Shown here piece by piece: positions 17,174-27,799 of a DNA stretch of 64,000 bases (positions within the stretch are counted from its first letter, which is position 1; each line of letters begins with the position of its first letter). Source of the stretch: Streptomyces sp. GESEQ-35 (lineage in GTDB: Bacteria; Actinomycetota; Actinomycetes; Streptomycetales; Streptomycetaceae); assembly GCF_017948485.1 (NCBI RefSeq), contig NZ_JAFFSX010000001.1:186001-250000 (forward strand), in the 5' to 3' direction. A program made the position numbers and the translations under genes. Under the pieces are notes generated by a model. That model saw only the letters and a list, made by a program, of their open reading frames with translations, was not told the DNA's origin and did no database searches.

Positions 17174-18526
17174 CTACTGGGTTGTGGGGAAGGCGCGGGC
17201 GTACGAGATCCAGAGCCGGACGTCGGCGGCGTCCGTACGGCCGTTGCCGTCGAGGTCTCCGGCCGCGCCGGCGGTCCTGACGGCAGCCAGGTCCTTGGCG
17301 CTGACGGCACCGTCGCCGTTGACGTCCGGGGTGCGGGTGGCAAGGAGATCCGAACGGACGGACAGCAGGTGGAACTTCGTGACGCTGCCGTTGAAGCCGA
17401 AGTTGTCGTCGGCGACGAGGACGAGTGAGCGGGAGCCGTCGGGCAGTTGCGGTCCCCACGTGATGCCCTCGACGTTGTCGGCGTCGGTGCCGGAGGTGGT
17501 GAAGTCGTACAGCAGCTTCTTCGGCATCGGCTTCTCCGTGCCGGACAATGCTTCCTTGCCGTTGACATCCGTCGCGCCGATGGTGCTGGTCCAGTAGAGG
17601 CGGATGGAGAAGCCGACACCTGAGGCGAAGGACCGTTCGACGGTGAGGTAGTCGGTCTCGTTGACGGCGAGGATCTCGGAGACTCCGCGGTCCGCCGAGT
17701 ACGTGCCGACCGGCGGGGGCAAAGGCGCGGTGGGCGCGTCCGAGATCGGGTCGACTTCGTAGACGTGCTCCGCCTTCGGCTTGCCTGTCCGACGGTTCAT
17801 CAGCAGCAGCCGGGACGGGCTCTTGACCGTCAGCCCGGCCGCGGGGCCGTCCTGGACGAGGGCGTTCTCGGTGACGGTGGTCACCGTGCGCCCGTCCGGG
17901 GAGAGGGTGAGCCCTTCCAGGGCCTGGTTGTTGCGCACCCCGGCGGTGAGTGTGCCCGAGGCCGAGCGGACAGGGGCGTACGCCTTGGGCAGCGGGAGTT
18001 CGCGTACGTACCCGCCAGAGGTGGCCGCCTCGCGGACGAAGGCGGGCTGCCCGCTTGAAGAGGCGCCCTCGCTGGTCCACAGCAGGCTCTTGCCGCCCGG
18101 GGTCCAGCGGATCGCCTCGGGGTCGGCCGCCTTGGGGGCGAAGGGCTCACCGGTGGTGTCGGCGAGCACGGTCAGGCCGTCGATGGCGGGCTTGTCGTCG
18201 GCGAACGCTGCCCCGTCGAGCGGCAGTCGGAGGGTGTAGAAGCGTGCCTTGCCGTTCTCCGAGCGGTCGTCGCTGAGGGCGACGTACTCGCCGGACTGCC
18301 GGTTGTAGTCGATGCCGGACAACCCGCCGAACGGCATGCCGAACTCCGTCGTCCCGGCGGGGACCGTGAGTGTGTCGAGGAGCCGCACGCCCTGCGGCTT
18401 CCCGGAGGTGTCCGCCCCGGGTTCCGCCGCGAAGCCGTTCGTGAGGGCCAGGCTGCCGAGGAGTCCGGCCGCGGCGAGGGAGGCGAGGAGCGCGCGTCCG
18501 CGGCGCGCTGGGGATTTGTGGCGCAT
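17174..18526 (-). CDS. Secreted esterase-like phytase-family protein with dockerin-like C-terminus
   Basis: 450 residues from ATG 18526, chosen because RRGRALLASLAAAGLLGSLA then forms a signal peptide; an upstream extension to 18610 has none. The body (FGGLSGIDYNRQSGEYVALS, WTPGGKSLLWTSEG, NNQALEGLTLSPDGRTV, VEGITWGPQLPDG) is the phytase-like esterase beta-propeller. The last 60 residues hold two EF-hand-like repeats, DVNGDGAVSAKDLAAV and DLDGNGRTDAADVRLW, as in type I dockerins. An extracellular phosphoesterase or lipid esterase role is expected. It lies 56 bp downstream of the nucleoside importer operon and may be part of it. Confidence 0.8.
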   Translation of the reverse strand: MRHKSPARRGRALLASLAAAGLLGSLALTNGFAAEPGADTSGKPQGVRLLDTLTVPAGTTEFGMPFGGLSGIDYNRQSGEYVALSDDRSENGKARFYTLRLPLDGAAFADDKPAIDGLTVLADTTGEPFAPKAADPEAIRWTPGGKSLLWTSEGASSSGQPAFVREAATSGGYVRELPLPKAYAPVRSASGTLTAGVRNNQALEGLTLSPDGRTVTTVTENALVQDGPAAGLTVKSPSRLLLMNRRTGKPKAEHVYEVDPISDAPTAPLPPPVGTYSADRGVSEILAVNETDYLTVERSFASGVGFSIRLYWTSTIGATDVNGKEALSGTEKPMPKKLLYDFTTSGTDADNVEGITWGPQLPDGSRSLVLVADDNFGFNGSVTKFHLLSVRSDLLATRTPDVNGDGAVSAKDLAAVRTAGAAGDLDGNGRTDAADVRLWISYARAFPTTQ

Positions 18527-18581
18527 GGGTGTCCTATCCGAAGGGGCTGTGGCTGAGGGGAGAGAGGGTGCTGCCGGGGCG

Positions 18582-19517
18582 TCAGAGTGAGGCGGCGGCC
18601 GGCACGGCACGGCCCCGGCGCTTGCGGCGCCACGCGTACAGCGCGAGGGCGACCAGCGTCATCACGTACGGGATCGTCGACACCAGCTGCGGTGGTACGT
18701 CGAGCGTGCCGAGCTGCACGGCCAGTGCCTCCGCCGCTCCGAAGCCGAGCGCGGCGAGGAAGACACCCCAGGGCCGCAGGCCGCCGAGGAACACGGCGGC
18801 GAGGGCGATGAAGCCGCGGCCGGCCGTCATGTCCCGTACGAAGAAGGAGACGTAGCCCATGCTGAGGAAGACCCCGGCGAGTCCTGCGAGGGCTCCGCTG
18901 AGGGCGAGTCCGGTGTACTGGACCCGCCGTACCGCGATCCCGACCGACTCGGCGGCGTCGGGCATCTCGCCGACCGCGCGCAGGTGGAAGCCGAAGCGGG
19001 TGCGGTAGAACAGCCAGGCGACGAACGGTGCGGCCAGGAAGGCCAACCAGGTGACCATGTTCTGGCCGCTCAGCACATCGCCGAGCACCGGCACGTGCTC
19101 GACGCCCGGCAGGGTGACCGTCGGCAGGCTGCCGCTCTTCAGGCCGGAGGTGCCGCCCTTGTCGTCGAGGAGGCTGTAGACGGCGTAGGCGGTGCCGCCG
19201 GAGGCGAGGAGGTTGAGGCCGATGCCCGCGATGATCGCGTCGGCGCCCAGTTCCAGGCGCAGCGCGGCGAGCAGTACGCCCAGCAGTGCCGCCGTCGCGA
19301 CACCGCACAGCGCACCCACGGCGACGGAGCCGCTGTAACCGGCGACGAGCGCGCCGGTGCAGGCCGCGCTCAGCATCTGGCCTTCCAGGGCGATGTTGCT
19401 GATGCCTGCGCGTTCCGCGACCAGCCCCCCGAACGCGGCGAGCAGGTAGGGCGTGGCGATCCGTAGTGCGGCCGCCAGGAAGGCGCTGCTGAGGACGACG
19501 TCGAGTACGGCACTCAT
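18582..19517 (-). CDS. Nucleoside ABC transporter permease (NupQ/YufQ-like)
   Basis: 311 residues from ATG 19517, sharing an ATGA overlap with the other permease. About eight hydrophobic helices, the family signature AERAGISNIALEGQMLSAAC near residue 38 and AVGEMPDAAESVGIAV in the coupling loop. It forms the shorter half of the heterodimeric channel of BMP-type purine nucleoside importers. Confidence 0.88.
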   Translation of the reverse strand: MSAVLDVVLSSAFLAAALRIATPYLLAAFGGLVAERAGISNIALEGQMLSAACTGALVAGYSGSVAVGALCGVATAALLGVLLAALRLELGADAIIAGIGLNLLASGGTAYAVYSLLDDKGGTSGLKSGSLPTVTLPGVEHVPVLGDVLSGQNMVTWLAFLAAPFVAWLFYRTRFGFHLRAVGEMPDAAESVGIAVRRVQYTGLALSGALAGLAGVFLSMGYVSFFVRDMTAGRGFIALAAVFLGGLRPWGVFLAALGFGAAEALAVQLGTLDVPPQLVSTIPYVMTLVALALYAWRRKRRGRAVPAAASL

Positions 19518-20631
19518 CGGACGCCCACCTGCCTGCGCGCGATGCGCCGCTTGAGCAGGTTCGGCAGGGCCTGGGCGGTGACCAGGAGCACGATGACCGC
19601 CTGGATGACCACCACGATCTCGGTGCCGACGTCCGTCTGCTGTTCCATGATGTCGCCCCCGGCGCGCAGGTAGGAGTAGAAGAGTCCGGCGACCACGACG
19701 ACCAGCGGGTTGTTCCTGGCCAGCAGGGCGACCACGATCCCTTCGAAGGCGAGGCTTCCGGCGAGCCCTGGTTCGAGTCGCCCGTACACGCCCTGGACGA
19801 GATGGGCTCCGGCGAGGCCCGCGACGGCGCCGCCGATGACGAAGCTCCACTCGATGGCGCGGGGCACGCGGATGCCGCCGTACGCCGCGAAGTCGGGGTT
19901 GGCGCCGGTCATGCGGATGCGGTAGCCGAGCGGGGTGCGGGTGAGGAGCAGCCACAGCGCGACGGCGGTCAGCAGCATCACCCCGAGGCCGATGTTGGCC
20001 CGGCCCAGGGGGATGCCGAACCAGTCGGTCAGCGGGGTGAGCGCGGAGTCGGGCTGGATGTTCTTCGAGTGCACGGCGCTGCTGCCCGACTCCTTCAGCG
20101 GGCCGTTGACGAGGTAGTCGTAGACGCGGACGACGATGGCGTTGAGCATCAGCGTGGCCACGATCTCGTTGGCGCCGAGGCGTGCCTTCATCGATCCCGG
20201 AACCAGGCCCATTCCGGCGCCCGCGGCGGCCGCCGCGGCCATGGGCACGATCACGGCGACGACCGGCGGCAACGGCAGGAAGATCGCGACGGTCGCGGCC
20301 GCCAGCGCACCGGCGTAGACCTGGCTCTCGGCGCCGAGGCTGATCTGCCGGGCGCGGAAGGGGATCGCGACCGACAGCCCGAGCAGCGTGAGGGTGGTGG
20401 CGTCCTCCAGCCAGCGGCCGACGCGGAACGAGCGGTCCAGCGGGCCGGTGAGCATCACCTCGTAGGCGCGGACCGGGTCGTTGCCCGTGGCGAGCATGAC
20501 GAGGAAGCCGATGGCCAGGGCGGCCAGGATGGTGGCCAGGGCCATGCTCAGGTCGACGACGAAGTCGCGGCGGCGGGTCGCCCGGTACTGGCTCCGGTCC
20601 TCGATCTCGATCGCGGTCATGGGGGTGGTGG

Positions 20632-20635
<4 letters not shown>
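19514..20635 (-). CDS. Nucleoside ABC transporter permease (NupP/YufP-like)
   Basis: 373 residues from GTG 20635, overlapping the ATPase stop. Hydrophobic segments throughout, with PFRARQISLGAESQVYAGAL (the counterpart of the NIALEGQ signature), GANEIVATLMLNAI and RMTGANPDFAAYGGIRV. This is the larger permease partner. It is translationally coupled on both sides, so the ATPase and both permeases are made together. Confidence 0.88.
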
Positions 20636-22221
<1,586 letters not shown>

Positions 22222-22234
22222 CAAGGCCGTTCGG

Positions 22235-23329
22235 CTAGAGGGCGCTGGGCACCGTGACGGAGCCGGACTTGACCTGGTCGGCGGCTTCCTGGACCTCGGT
22301 ACGGATCGTCTCGGGCACCAACTCCTTGAAGTGGTCGTCGTTCACATAGCCGACGGCGTCCTCGGCGAGGCCGACGGTGGAGACGGCGCCGTACTTCAGG
22401 GAGTCCTTCTGGTCGTCCTGCGCGGCCTTGTACAGGGCGTTGCCGACGTTCTTGAGGATGGAGGTGACGACGGTGTTCTTCTGCGCCTGGTCGGTGAGGG
22501 TCTGGTACTGGTCGGAGTCGACGCCGAACGTGTACCTCTTGGCGCCGACGGCCGACTCGAAGGTGCCGAGGCCGGAGAGCCCGGCGACCGGCCACACCAG
22601 GGCGGCGCCCTGGCCGTACATGGCGGTGCTGATCTCCTTGCCCTTGGCCGGGTCGGCGAACGGCTTGTCGCCGCCGACGTACTGGACGAGGACATCGGAG
22701 TTCTTTCCGCCGGCGGCCTGGAAGCCCGACTTGAAACCGACGACGAAGTCCTCGATCAGCGGGATCTTCACGCCGCCCATGACGCCGACCTTCTTCAGCG
22801 ATTCGGTTCCCTTGAGGGCTTTCGCGGCCACCAGCTTCTCGGCCAGGAATCCCGCGAGATAACCGCCCTCGTTCTGCTTGAAGGTGACGGAGTACACGTT
22901 CTCGCACTTGTTGGAGCAGCCGCCGTTCTTGCCGCTGTAGTCGACCGGGGCGTCGAACAGCCAGAACTTCTTGTCCGGGAATTGCGGGGCGAGTTCGCCA
23001 ATGTAGTCGGTGACCTCGAAGGTTCCGGCGGCGAGGATGTCGTAGTCGTCGGCCGAGGCGGCGTCCTCGAAGCCGGGCTCCCACTTGGTGCGGTCGGAGC
23101 CGAGCTCCACCACCTTGAGTTCGTAGCCGAGGTCCTTCTCGGCCTTCTTCAGTCCAGCGTAGGCGGAGTCGAAGAACGACTTGTCGCCCAGCCCGCCATT
23201 GAGCACCAATTTGATGCGCGGCTTGCCGGAGGACGAAGCTCCGGAATCGTCTCCGCCCGACCCTCCGCAAGCGGTCAGAGCGAGCATCCCTGTCACCGCG
23301 ACGGCGGCGCTTCTCCCGTATCGCATCAT
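22235..23329 (-). CDS. BMP-family nucleoside-binding lipoprotein
   Basis: 364 residues. ATG 23329 is preferred because AGGAAGTCGAGG lies just upstream; ATG 23350 adds seven residues without an RBS. The lipobox MLALTACGG gives a lipidated Cys near residue 19, followed by a Ser/Gly/Asp linker. Body motifs of the BMP family: GGLGDKSFFDSAYAGL, FEVTDYIGELAPQFPDKKFW and GYLAGFLAEKLV. The periplasmic-type receptor for purine nucleosides in the importer operon, and the first gene after the CAAAACGTTTTG operator. Confidence 0.88.
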   Translation of the reverse strand: MMRYGRSAAVAVTGMLALTACGGSGGDDSGASSSGKPRIKLVLNGGLGDKSFFDSAYAGLKKAEKDLGYELKVVELGSDRTKWEPGFEDAASADDYDILAAGTFEVTDYIGELAPQFPDKKFWLFDAPVDYSGKNGGCSNKCENVYSVTFKQNEGGYLAGFLAEKLVAAKALKGTESLKKVGVMGGVKIPLIEDFVVGFKSGFQAAGGKNSDVLVQYVGGDKPFADPAKGKEISTAMYGQGAALVWPVAGLSGLGTFESAVGAKRYTFGVDSDQYQTLTDQAQKNTVVTSILKNVGNALYKAAQDDQKDSLKYGAVSTVGLAEDAVGYVNDDHFKELVPETIRTEVQEAADQVKSGSVTVPSAL

Positions 23330-23390
23330 CGACCTCGACTTCCTGATCATTTAGTTGCTGAGTCAGCGGCTGCGTTGACAGTAGAAAGTG

Positions 23391-23402
23391 CAAAACGTTT
23401 TG
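23391..23402. promoter_or_regulatory. LacI operator upstream of nucleoside importer operon
   Basis: CAAAACGTTTTG, a perfect 12-bp palindrome with central CG, about 60 bp before the BMP lipoprotein start. An identical copy lies at 27458-27469. Presumably bound by the LacI regulator at 25032-26081. Confidence 0.75.
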
Positions 23403-23444
23403 GCTACGTTGCCCGGTTTCGGTTTGATTTCCGGTGGGGGAATT

Positions 23445-24197
23445 TCAGACATCGTTGAGCAGTGCGGTCGCGGCGATGCGCAGCGTCCGGTCGTAGTCCG
23501 TCGCGCGTTCCTCGGCGGTGAGGGCGTCCCTCGTGCGGAGGTGGTCGGACACGGTCAGCACGGCGAGGGCCTCGCCGCCCTCCGCGCAGGCCACGGCGTA
23601 CAGCCCCGCCGCCTCCATCTCGACCGCGAGCGTGCCCCGGCGCTCCAGGGCGTCGAAGAGGGCGGGGCGGTCGAGGTAGAAGTGGTCGCTGCTGAACACC
23701 GGTCCGATGTGCACTGCCCCGCCGCCGGAGAGCTCCCGTTCGGCGGCGTCCGCTGCTGCGCGCAGCAGCGGGTAGGAGGGAGCGAGCGAGAGGGTCACGC
23801 CGTCCACGAGGAGGCGGCTGAGGCTGGAGTCGGTGTGCGCGGCGGAGGCGATCACCACATCCCGTACCGACACCGAGGCCGGAATCGCACCGGCGGTGCC
23901 GACCCGGACGATCCTGCGCACGCCGTAGTGGCGGAACAGTTCCGTCGCGTAGATCGTCACGGACGGGATGCCCATGCCGGAGGCGAGCACCGACATCGGC
24001 ACGCCCCGGTGACTTCCGGTGTAGCCGAGGATGCCGCGTACGTCGGTGACCTGCCGCGCGTCCTTGAGGAACGTCTCGGCGATCCGCCGGGCGCGGCGCG
24101 GGTCGCCCGGCATCAGCACGAGCGGCGCGAAGTCGCCCGGCCGGGCCGCGATGTGCGGTGTGCCGGTGACCGACGACGTACTCACGTGTCCTGCCAT
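23445..24197 (-). CDS. deoD: DeoD-type purine nucleoside phosphorylase
   Basis: 250 residues from ATG 24197, overlapping the preceding stop (ATGA). Hexameric-PNP motifs: VLMPGDPRRARRIAETFL (phosphate site), GYTGSHRGVPMSVLASGMG, IRVGTAGA-type RVGTAGAIP, VEMEAAGLYAVA (ribose/metal Glu) and VSDHL with the catalytic Asp. It cleaves purine (deoxy)nucleosides with phosphate to a base and ribose-1-P. Its place in a LacI operon with a deaminase and importer points to scavenging of an external nucleoside. Confidence 0.9.
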   Translation of the reverse strand: MAGHVSTSSVTGTPHIAARPGDFAPLVLMPGDPRRARRIAETFLKDARQVTDVRGILGYTGSHRGVPMSVLASGMGIPSVTIYATELFRHYGVRRIVRVGTAGAIPASVSVRDVVIASAAHTDSSLSRLLVDGVTLSLAPSYPLLRAAADAAERELSGGGAVHIGPVFSSDHFYLDRPALFDALERRGTLAVEMEAAGLYAVACAEGGEALAVLTVSDHLRTRDALTAEERATDYDRTLRIAATALLNDV

Positions 24198-24946
24198 CAC
24201 AGCTCCGCTCCGGCCAGCCAGCGCACCAGCCGGTCCCAGAGCTCGGGATAGCCCTTCCAGTCCAGGAACGGCGGCGGTGCCCAGTGCGGTGCGACATCGG
24301 AGGTGAACGCCGCCGATCTGCCCGCGCCGTGGCCGCCGACGACGAGCAGCGGATGCCCGGCGCACTCGGCCAGCAGCGACGCCTCCGGCCGCGGCGTGAC
24401 CTCGTTGAGTCCGAGCAGCGCGGGCCAGGACCGGTCAAGGCCCCGTACGACCGCGTGCTCGCCCACCACTTCGGGGACGGCACCGGCCGGAAGCTCCACC
24501 CGGTCGTCGCGGTCCAGCATCGTCACCGGCAGGGCGGCGGCCAGCGGGGAGCGCCCCCATCGTGCGCGGGCGTCGATGCCGCTGAAGGTCAGATAGCCGC
24601 CGATCATCAGCACCCCGCCGCCCCGCTCCACGAAGCCGCGTACCAGCTCGGACCGGTCGGGCGCGGGGACGGAGCGGTTGAAGGTCTCGGGCGGGAGCTG
24701 GAAGCTGTTGGCGCCCACATCGCTGATGACGACGACGTCGTACGCGTCGAAACCGTCGGCGGAGGCCGGAACCCGGCTCGGGATCTCGTGCGAGGGCACA
24801 TAGGTCACTTCGTGGCCGCGTGAGCGGAGCGCGTCGAGGAAGGCGCCTCCGCCCTCGGTGTACTCGGAGGTGTGGAAGGCGTCGAAGCCTTTCTGGTGGA
24901 CCGTGTAGGTGAACCAGGACTCGCCCACGACGAGCACTCTGGGCAT
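24197..24946 (-). CDS. Glutamine amidotransferase-like protein (ThuA/GATase1-like fold)
   Basis: 249 residues from ATG 24946, with an AAAGGCGG RBS; a longer frame to 24988 adds unrelated residues. Motifs: RVLVVGESWFTYTVHQKGFD at the start, YDVVVISDVGANSFQLPPET, RGGGVLMIGGYLTFSGID and HPLLVVGGHGAGRSAAFTSD. This matches the PF07090-type amidotransferase-like family. No nucleophile-elbow Cys is visible (GGYLTF instead of GxCxGG), so classical glutaminase activity is unlikely. It lies between the LacI gene and the phosphorylase in one operon; the role in nucleoside use is unknown. Confidence 0.75.
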   Translation of the reverse strand: MPRVLVVGESWFTYTVHQKGFDAFHTSEYTEGGGAFLDALRSRGHEVTYVPSHEIPSRVPASADGFDAYDVVVISDVGANSFQLPPETFNRSVPAPDRSELVRGFVERGGGVLMIGGYLTFSGIDARARWGRSPLAAALPVTMLDRDDRVELPAGAVPEVVGEHAVVRGLDRSWPALLGLNEVTPRPEASLLAECAGHPLLVVGGHGAGRSAAFTSDVAPHWAPPPFLDWKGYPELWDRLVRWLAGAEL

Positions 24947-25031
24947 GGCGAACCGCCTTTCCGGGCAGGGGGTATTGCCGCGCGGCACGGCAACTCCGTG
25001 CGATGCGTGGGTGGTTGAGGTCAGGTGACGG

Positions 25032-26081
25032 TCAGGTGGGAGTCAGCGCGCGGTGTGCCGTGCTGCCGCGGACCTTGAGTTCGACGGGAAGCGTGTGCCG
25101 GGAGGCGGGCGGGACCTCGCCCCGGGTGACGTACTGGAGGAGTTGGGCGGTGGCGGTGCGGCCCACGTCGTAGGCCGGCTGGTGGACGGTGGTCAGGGGC
25201 GGATGCGCCAGCGAGGCGGCCCGGATGTCGTCGAAGCCGACCACCGAGACGTCCTCCGGCACCGACAGTCCCGCCTCCCGGAGCGCGGTCAGGGCGCCGA
25301 ACGCCATGAGGTCGTTGGCCGCGAAGACGGCCGTGCAGTCCTCGGAGAGACCGCCCTCCTTGAGGAGTTCGGCGACGAGGACGTATCCGGAGGTCTCCTT
25401 GAAGTCGCCGACGCGTTCGACGACCTCGCCCCGGAAGGCCCGTACGAAACCGTTCGCGCGAGCGTTGCTGCTCTTCAGGGCGCGCGGGCCGGTCAGCATC
25501 AGGACCCGGCTGTGGCCGAGCGCCCGGAGGTGCTCGCCGACCAGCCGTCCGCCCGCCTCGTGGTCGGCGGTGGCGATGAGGGCGCCTTCGAGGCCCTCGA
25601 CCTCCTCGTCGGCGAGCGCGATGGGGAACTTGCCCATGAGGGCTTCCAGCCTCCGCCGGGACGGCGGGGACCCCGAGGCGTACACCATGCCGTCGATGAA
25701 CCGGCTGCGGATCATGCCGAGGTAGCGGTCCTCGCGGTCGGCGTCGAACTCGGTGTTGCACAGGATCAGGCCGTAGCCGAGGTCGTGGGCGGCGTCCTCG
25801 GCGCCCTTGGCGAGTTCGGCGAAGAAGGTGTTACTGATGTCCGGGATCAGCAGGCCGATCACCGAGGTGGAACCGGCCTGGAGGCTGCGGGCCAGGGATG
25901 CCGGGACGTAGCCGAGCCGGTTGACGACGCTGCGCACCCGTGCGGCGGTGTGCTCGTTGACCGGCCGGTTGCCGCTGAGGACGTGGGAGACGGTGGTGGC
26001 GCTGACGCCTGCCGCGGCGGCCACGTCCTTGATGGACGCCGGGCGCCGGACCGCCGCCCGCACGTACGGCTCAGGGGTCAT
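25032..26081 (-). CDS. LacI-family regulator of purine nucleoside genes
   Basis: 349 residues from ATG 26081 (ATG 26102 is possible), overlapping the deaminase stop by 11 bp. [24 protein letters not shown], then the hinge [10 protein letters not shown]. The effector domain has [30 protein letters not shown] and [20 protein letters not shown]. It is encoded inside the operon that carries one of the two CAAAACGTTTTG sites, so it should be autoregulated and should control the importer too. The inducer is probably a nucleoside or base. Confidence 0.88.
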   Translation of the reverse strand: MTPEPYVRAAVRRPASIKDVAAAAGVSATTVSHVLSGNRPVNEHTAARVRSVVNRLGYVPASLARSLQAGSTSVIGLLIPDISNTFFAELAKGAEDAAHDLGYGLILCNTEFDADREDRYLGMIRSRFIDGMVYASGSPPSRRRLEALMGKFPIALADEEVEGLEGALIATADHEAGGRLVGEHLRALGHSRVLMLTGPRALKSSNARANGFVRAFRGEVVERVGDFKETSGYVLVAELLKEGGLSEDCTAVFAANDLMAFGALTALREAGLSVPEDVSVVGFDDIRAASLAHPPLTTVHQPAYDVGRTATAQLLQYVTRGEVPPASRHTLPVELKVRGSTAHRALTPT

Positions 26082-27438
26082 AGTGCTGCACCGCCCTGCC
26101 ATGGGAGGTGTCGAGGATGCGGGCCACCCGGGTGTCGGCCTCGGCCAGCAGCGCCGGCACGTCCACGGTGAGCAGTCGGCCGTCGCGCATCAGGATCCGA
26201 CCGTCGACGACGACGGTCCGTACGTCACTGGCGCGGGCGCTGTAGACCAGCGCGGCACGCGGATCGTGCAGGGGACGGCAATGCAGCCCCGACAGGTCGG
26301 TCAGGACGATGTCGGCCCGCATGCCCGGCTCCAGCGCCCCGATCTCTTTCCGCAGGCCGAGGGCTCGGGCTCCGCCGCGCATGGCCAGGCGCAGCGTGTC
26401 GGAGACGGTCATCCAGGTGGCGTCCCGTTCCGCCTGCTTCTGGGTGAGGGCGACCAGCCGCAGGGCCTCCCACACGTCGAGCGTGTTGTGACCGGCGGCG
26501 CCGTCCGTGCCGACGGCGACCGCGACTCCGGCGGCGAGCAGTTCCCGGACCGGGGTGAGCGGGGACAGGGCGTGCTTGAGGTACACCTTGGGGCAACAGG
26601 CCACGGCGGTCGTGTCGGCGTACTCGGCCAGCAACGGCAGGTCGTCCTCGACGATCCCGCAGCCGTGCGCGATCAGTGCCCCGGCCTCCAGTACCCCGGT
26701 CTCGTGCAGCACCCGGATCGGGGTGATGCCGCGCCGCTCCAGGCTGGACTGCGTCTGCTCCAGGTGCTCGGCGGCGTGGATGTGCATGCGCAGGCCGAGC
26801 CGTCGGGCGTGTCCGGCGAGGATCCGCAGGTCGCCGTCTTCGACCGTGTACGGGGCGTGCGGCCCGAGCGAGACGGTGACCCGCCCGCCCGCACCGCCGT
26901 GCCACGCCTCCGCGAACTTCACCGTGGCCTCCAGGGCCGCCTCGCCCCGGCTGCTGAAGTACGTGGGCGCGATGTCGGCCCGCAGGCCGGTCTCGGCGAC
27001 CGCCTCGGCGATCTGCTCGGGGAAGAAGTAGTGGTCGGCGAAGGTGGTGACACCGGAGCGGATCATCTCCGCGCAGGCCAGCCTCGCCCCGATCCGTACG
27101 TCGGCCGGGGTGAGGTTGGACTCCATCGGCCAGACCCGGTCGTTGAACCAGCCCTCCACCGTCACGTCCTCGGCCGCGCCGCGCATCAGGACCATGGGGC
27201 TGTGCGTGTGCGCGTTGACCAGGCCGGGAACGGCCAGCAGGCCGCGCCCGTCGATCACGTCAGCCGCGGGGCCCGGACCGAAGGGGTCCCCGGTCGGTCG
27301 TACGTCCTCGATGACGCCGTCCGCCACCACGATGTCCCGCGCCCGCAGAATCTCGCACTCGCCCTGCGCCGGGACGCGCAGCACATCGCAGCCGCTCACC
27401 AGGAGGCGGCCGGTCGGCGGAGGCGTTCTGTCGCTCAT
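26071..27438 (-). CDS. Amidohydrolase, adenosine/MTA/SAH deaminase-like
   Basis: 455 residues from ATG 27438; the longer frame to 27480 would begin in the operator. Metal and catalytic motifs of the subtype III amidohydrolases: VNAHTHSPMVLMRG (HxH), the His in HIHAAEHLEQ, HGCGIVEDD and the late Asp in GTDGAAGHNTLDVW. The N- and C-terminal beta-sandwich is also present (ILRARDIVVADG, GALEPGMRADIVL). These features fit the MtaD-type nucleoside deaminases. It would convert an adenosine-like nucleoside to its inosine form for the phosphorylase. First gene of its operon. Confidence 0.85.
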   Translation of the reverse strand: MSDRTPPPTGRLLVSGCDVLRVPAQGECEILRARDIVVADGVIEDVRPTGDPFGPGPAADVIDGRGLLAVPGLVNAHTHSPMVLMRGAAEDVTVEGWFNDRVWPMESNLTPADVRIGARLACAEMIRSGVTTFADHYFFPEQIAEAVAETGLRADIAPTYFSSRGEAALEATVKFAEAWHGGAGGRVTVSLGPHAPYTVEDGDLRILAGHARRLGLRMHIHAAEHLEQTQSSLERRGITPIRVLHETGVLEAGALIAHGCGIVEDDLPLLAEYADTTAVACCPKVYLKHALSPLTPVRELLAAGVAVAVGTDGAAGHNTLDVWEALRLVALTQKQAERDATWMTVSDTLRLAMRGGARALGLRKEIGALEPGMRADIVLTDLSGLHCRPLHDPRAALVYSARASDVRTVVVDGRILMRDGRLLTVDVPALLAEADTRVARILDTSHGRAVQHYDP

Positions 27439-27448
27439 GGCGCACAAG

Positions 27449-27799
27449 CTAGATATCCAAAACGTTTTGCACAACCACACCGCGTTGTGACCGGGTTTCC
27501 GTGATGGCTACGACCTCCGCTACGTTGCACTGCTTGAAGTCGTCGACCACGCAGAGGGCTGCGATGAACAGGCCGCGCAGGGCGACGCAGAGCCCCAAGT
27601 ACGACAGGCCGGTCCGGTGCCAGATGAATGGCAGCTGGCTGAGCGCGTTGCCGACACCCAGCAGGAGCGTTGCCAGACCGGACCGGACCCCTACCTCGTC
27701 CAACTCGGACAAGGAGAGTTCGACGGCTTCGTCCCGGCGGGAGAGGTAGGCGTCGCGCGCTTCGTCGCCGCGGACGCGTCCGGCCCATCGCCCCCGCAT
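27449..27799 (-). CDS. Possible small membrane protein, doubtful
   Basis: An open frame from ATG 27799 (116 residues). It shows about 85-90 percent G/C at third positions through its middle, unlike random shadows. Residues 35-90 contain SGLATLLLGVGNALSQLPFI and YLGLCVALRGLFIAALCVV, possible membrane helices after DEARDAYLSRRDEAVELSL. A second frame here encodes a lipobox-like start (PLLTGCGGD), so the region may be a frame-shifted remnant. The 3' end runs across the 27458 operator, which argues against a healthy gene. No family recognised. Confidence 0.3.
   Translation of the reverse strand: MRGRWAGRVRGDEARDAYLSRRDEAVELSLSELDEVGVRSGLATLLLGVGNALSQLPFIWHRTGLSYLGLCVALRGLFIAALCVVDDFKQCNVAEVVAITETRSQRGVVVQNVLDI
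27458..27469. promoter_or_regulatory. LacI operator upstream of deaminase-LacI-phosphorylase operon
   Basis: CAAAACGTTTTG, 20 bp upstream of the deaminase ATG and identical to the site at 23391. This position would block transcription initiation or early elongation, a simple repression geometry. Confidence 0.75.

Noticed and set aside
16899..18080. Long N-terminal extension of the thioesterase frame
   Set aside because: It is another frame of the phytase-like gene on the same strand; only the last 110 residues are hotdog sequence.
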